The notes below the pieces were generated by a model. That model had not been told where the DNA came from. It saw only the letters and a list, made by a program, of their open reading frames with translations, and did no database searches. The position numbers were made by a program, and so were the translations under genes. From positions 1-7,361 of the forward strand of contig DATEAK010000283.1 of assembly GCA_035288405.1 (NCBI GenBank): DNA of 7,361 nt, given 5' to 3'. Each line of letters opens with the position of its first letter. The stretch's first letter is position 1. The stretch is from JACPSX01 sp035288405 [NCBI: bacterium] (lineage in GTDB: Bacteria > JACPSX01). Below, one piece after another: positions 5,425 through 7,361 of this stretch.

Positions 5425-7167
5425 TTAGACCAGCACTAAGGCTCCTAGGTAAGCCAGAAGGCCCGCAACGATCAGGTTGCCGTCCACCATGAGGAGAAAT
5501 GTGAGGCCTTTAAAAACCACCTTGCGTTGGTAGAGATAGAGAGTCAGGGCGGAATAGGCCAGAGCTGCCAGCATGGCAAAGGCCAGGGGGGATACCCAGC
5601 CGAGCAGAGCAGAGCCGACGATGATGACGGCCATGGACCCGAGCATGCACCAGAGAAGCCTCAGGGTCGCCGGCTTTTCTATGAGCATGGTCAGAATTTC
5701 GCTTCCTGCAATGCGGTCCCGCTCGATGTCGCTCATGTCCAGCAGGGCCGTGCGCAGAAAAACGACCGTGAAGACGAAAAGACTCGTGACCAGAGTTGCC
5801 GGAAGGGAGCCGGAGTCCGAACTCAGGTAAGGGATGAAGACCATGACCACGGCACAAGCGATCGGAATGAAAAAGCTCTTGGAAGCCAGGATGTCCTTGG
5901 GACGGCGAATCCCAAGCACTTTCTGCCATTGGTACGGAATGAACCTGACGCTGTAGAGAACTCCCGTCAAGCTGAAGACCAGAAGACAGGCAAATGGAAG
6001 AGGTCCCAGCGGGAATGTCAAGGCCAGAGCCGCGATGCCGGCGGCCATACCCGTTCCCAACAGGGGGCGCGCGTGTCGTTCGTAAAACTCCGTACGGGCG
6101 GGTTCGTTGAATTTGTCCGCTTCCTTGTCCAAGCAGCGATTTAGGATGAACATGGAAAGCGTGTAGAGGATGGCGATCAGAGGGTAAACCGGTTTCGGTT
6201 GAATTTCCTGGAGCAACGCGGATCCGAGGGTGAGGAGTGCCGCACCCAGAGCGACAAAGAAACTGAGACGAAAGAGAGAAGTCGTCATTCGCCGCAGGCC
6301 TTGAAGCCAGAGAGGTTCGTGGAGATGTTCCAGAGCATCGATATGATCGATGACCTTCTGAATGAGCCAGTTGGGTGTTGAGGCACCGGCGGTGATGCCG
6401 ACGGTCTCGAACTTTTCCAGTTCGTCCAGACGAATCTCTTTTTCTGTCTCCACGAAGAAGGCGGGGATTCCATAGGATTCGGAAATCTGGGCCAGGCGCC
6501 GGGTGTTGCCGCTGTTCTTGCCGCCGATGATCACCATGGCATCGACCTCCTGGGCCAATTCCCGAACCTCCCTCTGGCGATTCAAGGTCTCGAAGCAGAT
6601 CGTGTTCACCACGTCGCAGACCCCATAGCGTTTTCTAAGCGCCCCGGCAATCTGCAGGAAATATTGCTCATCAAAAGTGGTTTGGGCAACGACGCAGACT
6701 TTCTCGAAATTGGGCAGCTTGTCGACGTCTTCGATTTTACTGATCACGGTTCCCTGCCCGCGGGCAAAGCCCAGGTGACCGATCACCTCGGGGTGCTTTT
6801 CTTCTCCGACGATGATCAGGTGATGCCCTCTCTTCAAGTAGCGCCGGATTGAGGAGTGGACCTTACTGACCAGGGGGCATGTGGCATCGCGAATGGTGAG
6901 ACCTGTGGATTTGAGTTCCTGGCGCACGTCGGGGCCGATTCCATGGGCTCGTACGATGACGGTGCCGTTTGAATTGAGTTCGGAAATCTGGTTGACGACC
7001 CTTACGTCCTTAGAATTCAGGATCTCAACGGCCTGGGGGTTATGGATAATAGGGCCAAAGGTGGTGACGGATCCCTCTTCTTTGCCGGCGGCGTCCAGGA
7101 CGATGTTCATCGCCCTGCGGACCCCCATGCAGTACCCGGACCCTTCCTTTGCGATGACCTTTTTCAC
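5425..7167 (-). CDS. ispH: IspH (LytB) fused to a UbiA-superfamily membrane domain
   Basis: Residues 1 to about 282 are 4-hydroxy-3-methylbut-2-enyl diphosphate reductase, the last enzyme of the MEP pathway, a [4Fe-4S] protein producing IPP and DMAPP. Its cluster cysteines are Cys13 (GYCMGV), Cys97 (DATCPLV) and Cys191 (TICFET). Diphosphate-binding residues are His42, His75 (RAHGIG) and His125, with Glu127 in KHPEVIG; the GKNSGNT (216-222) and GASTPNW (261-267) segments are also present. A linker at about 283-299 leads to roughly nine hydrophobic segments between 300 and 580. These carry N343-xxx-D347-xxx-D351, followed by NEPAR, and a second motif D477-xx-D480-xxx-D484, the pattern of UbiA prenyltransferases that bind Mg-diphosphate. 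Usual IspH is about 280-320 residues. The GTG start at 7167 gives the expected KKVIAKEGSGYCMG beginning and has GAGGGGG nine bases upstream. The frame is uninterrupted. An internal ATG at 6288 before the membrane part has no good ribosome-binding site. The acceptor of the prenyl domain is unknown. Confidence 0.93.
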   Translation of the reverse strand: MKKVIAKEGSGYCMGVRRAMNIVLDAAGKEEGSVTTFGPIIHNPQAVEILNSKDVRVVNQISELNSNGTVIVRAHGIGPDVRQELKSTGLTIRDATCPLVSKVHSSIRRYLKRGHHLIIVGEEKHPEVIGHLGFARGQGTVISKIEDVDKLPNFEKVCVVAQTTFDEQYFLQIAGALRKRYGVCDVVNTICFETLNRQREVRELAQEVDAMVIIGGKNSGNTRRLAQISESYGIPAFFVETEKEIRLDELEKFETVGITAGASTPNWLIQKVIDHIDALEHLHEPLWLQGLRRMTTSLFRLSFFVALGAALLTLGSALLQEIQPKPVYPLIAILYTLSMFILNRCLDKEADKFNEPARTEFYERHARPLLGTGMAAGIAALALTFPLGPLPFACLLVFSLTGVLYSVRFIPYQWQKVLGIRRPKDILASKSFFIPIACAVVMVFIPYLSSDSGSLPATLVTSLFVFTVVFLRTALLDMSDIERDRIAGSEILTMLIEKPATLRLLWCMLGSMAVIIVGSALLGWVSPLAFAMLAALAYSALTLYLYQRKVVFKGLTFLLMVDGNLIVAGLLAYLGALVLV

Positions 7168-7213
7168 CGGAAGTTTCCCCCTCGCAGGCGGAAATGATCG
7201 ACTGTTCCTCTCT

Positions 7214-7242
7214 ACGATAACGGGAGCCCCTATTTATGTCAA
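7214..7242 (-). promoter_or_regulatory. Predicted sigma70-type promoter of the ispH-ubiA fusion gene
   Basis: On the minus strand a perfect TTGACA (7242-7237) is followed after 17 bases by TATCGT (7219-7214), which keeps 4 of 6 consensus bases. Transcription would start near 7207, leaving a leader of about 40 bases. Confidence 0.65.
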
Positions 7243-7361
7243 GTCATTCCTGCCCATGGCGGTTTGGAAGGAGAGACCGGGGTGCTCCTTCGGCAAGTCT
7301 CAGGGCAGGCCTTGGGGCTCCAGTAAACTTTTGCGTGGGAGGGCGGTTTCGGTTCAACTCT
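7243..7361. other. Right-hand edge with no supported gene
   Basis: Two frames are open to the window end. A minus-strand frame of 40 codons, rich in Pro and Ser, ends in a TGA at 7241-7239 inside the ispH -35 box, and could be the tail of an upstream gene. A plus-strand frame starts at ATG 7256. Neither resembles a known protein, and the plus-strand ATG has no ribosome-binding site. I leave the stretch unassigned. Confidence 0.3.

Noticed and set aside
5527-6144. Plus-strand open frame of 205 codons opposite the UbiA-like domain
   Set aside because: The translation is rich in Gly, Gln, Asp and Arg with no recognisable domain. It is the antisense of a membrane domain with conserved motifs.

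Overview
The window is a stretch of bacterial chromosome of moderately high GC content, densely coded, with no rRNA, tRNA, CRISPR array, transposase or phage gene that I can see. It holds seven protein-coding genes, six on the minus strand and one on the plus strand, plus four well-formed sigma70-type promoters. The gene set suggests a Gram-negative anaerobe or facultative anaerobe, perhaps of the Desulfobacterota (former Deltaproteobacteria). It comprises a non-mevalonate isoprenoid enzyme fused to a UbiA-type membrane domain, an Fe-S-type Rrf2 regulator, a crotonase, a nicotinate phosphoribosyltransferase, DapF and a UvrD-like helicase. The taxonomic suggestion rests on general resemblance only.

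Layout from the right end, following minus-strand transcription. Positions 7243-7361 hold no convincing gene. A promoter at 7214-7242 drives a 580-residue gene (5425-7167) whose N-terminal half is IspH (LytB). Its C-terminal half is a membrane domain with both Asp-rich motifs of the UbiA prenyltransferase superfamily. A 190-bp gap follows with a degenerate 7-bp-periodic repeat in two opposing arms and a promoter (5287-5314). This promoter serves a two-gene operon: a crotonase-fold enzyme (4433-5233) and a nicotinate phosphoribosyltransferase-like enzyme (3150-4421). The ribosome-binding site of the second gene overlaps the stop codon of the first.

A 110-bp gap between convergent genes (3040-3149) contains only a short hairpin. 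The plus-strand gene at 2596-3039 encodes an Rrf2-family regulator with three cysteines placed like those of IscR. It is divergent from dapF (1600-2430); the two promoters lie back to back with their -35 boxes only 13 bp apart. A possible operator lies over the predicted rrf2 transcription start. Downstream of dapF, a class I SAM-dependent methyltransferase (863-1612) and the 5' part of a UvrD/PcrA-like helicase (861 to beyond position 1) follow with overlapping or near-touching ends, so dapF, the methyltransferase and the helicase look like one operon.

The most notable item is the IspH-UbiA fusion, which would physically join the last step of isoprenoid precursor synthesis to a predicted prenyl-transfer domain. 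Secondary points are the crotonase lacking both classical hydratase glutamates, the shared dapF/rrf2 control region and the heptad repeat.
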